Positions 63,182-64,000 of a stretch of 64,000 nucleotides of DNA are shown here, in pieces. Numbering within the stretch: the first letter of the stretch is position 1; each line of letters opens with the position of its first letter. The position numbers and the translations under genes are program-made. This DNA comes from an uncultured Candidatus Entotheonella sp. (GTDB lineage: Bacteria; Tectomicrobia; Entotheonellia; Entotheonellales; Entotheonellaceae): the NCBI GenBank assembly GCA_958295825.1, contig OY282375.1, positions 1,783,489 to 1,847,488 of the forward strand, in the 5' to 3' direction. Under the pieces are notes generated by a model, which saw only the letters and a program-made list of their open reading frames with translations, was not told the DNA's origin and searched no databases.

Positions 63182-64000
63182 CTACACCTGCACGAAGCCG
63201 TAAGCGGCGTTGCTACGATTGCGGTAGAAACCGCCGGACTGATGATATTCCTCCCTGATCTGCGCGTAGGTGTCCTGCGAGATCGGTCCGCGGGCGGTGC
63301 GTAGGTCGAGGCCGAACATCTTGGCCGAGTTGAGGCCGAAGATGGTGTTCTTGACCATCGAATCCGCGGCGCCCAAGGGCGCGAAACCGTGCTTGCGTTG
63401 GAGGTCCTCGGGAATTTCCAAGCGCCGCAGCGCCTCGATTTCCCACTGCGGTGAGCCGTAGAACGGCGCCTCGCTGCCCCAGATGACGTGGTCCGCCCCC
63501 ATGCCCTTGATGAGGGTGCCCAGCAGGCCCGCAGCTAGACGCGGGTGCGTGACGCAGCAGTTGGCAAACACCGTGCCCAACTCGGCATACACGTTGCTCA
63601 CGGCGTATTCCTCGGGAACCTTGGCGAGGTCGGTGGCCCAACGAATCTCCCCGGTCTGCTCGAAGAGTTCAAGCTGCGGGTCGGGAAGCTCCAGGAACGG
63701 CTGGCACGCCGAGTGATAGATGATGAAGTTCAGTTGCGGCCAATCCTTTGCCACCTTGCCCACGTCCCACGGGGTGGCGTACTGCCAGGTATCGGCGCGG
63801 CTCTGCATGAAGTCAAGCGGCAACAGGCCCTTGTGCACCGCCACGTTGGTGATGCCGGCTTTCACCATCTTTTCGTAGGTGCCGTACATCAGCTTCTCGT
63901 CATCCAGCCGCCAAGGGTAATTCGAGGTGCCGAACGGGTCGCCGATGGTGTACATCTTCCAGGCGTCCGGCTTGTGCACTTCGATGGCCTCATCCACTTC
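63182..64000 (-). CDS. Amidohydrolase-family protein, N-terminus outside window
   Basis: At least 271 residues with no end of frame at the window edge. NFIIYHSACQPFLELPDPQLELF, TDLAKVPEEYAVSNVYAELGTVFANC and GADHVIWGSEAPFYGSPQWEIEALRRLEIPEDLQRKHGF fit the amidohydrolase_2 (decarboxylase/hydrolase) group. Its late metal Asp region, often GSDWP, reads WGSEAPF here. NTIFGLNSAKMFGLD is the typical C-terminal end. Substrate unknown; upstream genes are not visible. Confidence 0.8.
   Translation of the reverse strand, partial: EVDEAIEVHKPDAWKMYTIGDPFGTSNYPWRLDDEKLMYGTYEKMVKAGITNVAVHKGLLPLDFMQSRADTWQYATPWDVGKVAKDWPQLNFIIYHSACQPFLELPDPQLELFEQTGEIRWATDLAKVPEEYAVSNVYAELGTVFANCCVTHPRLAAGLLGTLIKGMGADHVIWGSEAPFYGSPQWEIEALRRLEIPEDLQRKHGFAPLGAADSMVKNTIFGLNSAKMFGLDLRTARGPISQDTYAQIREEYHQSGGFYRNRSNAAYGFVQV

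Overview
The window is GC-rich bacterial chromosomal DNA with dense, short-spaced operons. Several gene groupings (xseA-xseB-ispA, trpD-trpC-trpF followed by leuB and an Asd/Usg homologue, a norCBQD-type cluster) fit Pseudomonadota, most like an uncultured gammaproteobacterium-type lineage. That assignment is inference. A few genes look out of place: a eukaryotic-type HisA, an archaeal-type phosphoglycerate kinase and a split ADP-forming acyl-CoA synthetase fusion. No rRNA or tRNA gene and no CRISPR array was seen.

1-3.1 kb (minus strand): a cobalamin riboswitch facing out of the window, preceded by a corrinoid salvage operon cbiZ-cbiB-cobO. cobO carries an in-frame TGA at a conserved Trp. 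3.2-6.7 kb (plus): xseA, xseB, ispA, tlyA. 6.7-10.1 kb (minus): a two-gene ATPase/nuclease-like pair that could be a defence or toxin module, then a frameshifted AAA-ATPase-like/nuclease gene. 10.2-13.4 kb (minus): eukaryotic-type HisA, an isocitrate dehydrogenase family protein and a zinc alcohol dehydrogenase. 13.5-17.2 kb (plus): a heterodimeric ABC exporter.

17.9-24 kb (plus): a nitric oxide reductase operon (a small unknown gene, a two-haem NorC, NorB, NorQ, NorD), followed by a decayed universal stress gene and a broken duplicate of the norD 3' end. 24.3-27.5 kb (minus): a surface-modification-like operon (sulfatase-fold membrane enzyme, small membrane protein, methyltransferase). Its first gene has a run of 19 C within the coding start, a candidate phase-variable switch. 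27.7-31.3 kb (minus): malate dehydrogenase, ACT-domain malic enzyme, 2-hydroxyacid dehydrogenase.

31.9-40 kb (plus): a single-polypeptide MoxR-VWA protein with an A10 slippery tract exactly at the domain junction, two nearly identical short-chain dehydrogenases, a PHP phosphoesterase, a YgfZ/GcvT-like folate protein and an ADP-forming acyl-CoA synthetase. 40-44.2 kb: a 29-codon ORF with a strong ribosome site, a sigma54 activator, a thioredoxin-like protein, a luciferase-like monooxygenase and a CinA-type amidase.

44.2-51.6 kb is a mobile-element graveyard: two copies of one IS5/IS427-type element, one internally deleted relative, a small inverted-repeat element carrying a TnpB tail, other transposase remnants, and broken cytosine methyltransferase and lipoprotein genes. 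A few apparently intact genes (periplasmic SRPBCC, VOC, HAD) lie among them. 51.6-53.1 kb: an ECF sigma factor and zinc anti-sigma pair directly behind the second IS copy. 53.4-64 kb: trpD-trpC-trpF, a coiled-coil membrane protein, leuB, an Asd-like protein lacking the catalytic Cys, mtnP, hemL, an FtsB-like protein, a YHS-domain protein, archaeal-type pgk and an amidohydrolase cut by the window end.

Dispersed palindromic repeats (three families) sit between many of the operons.
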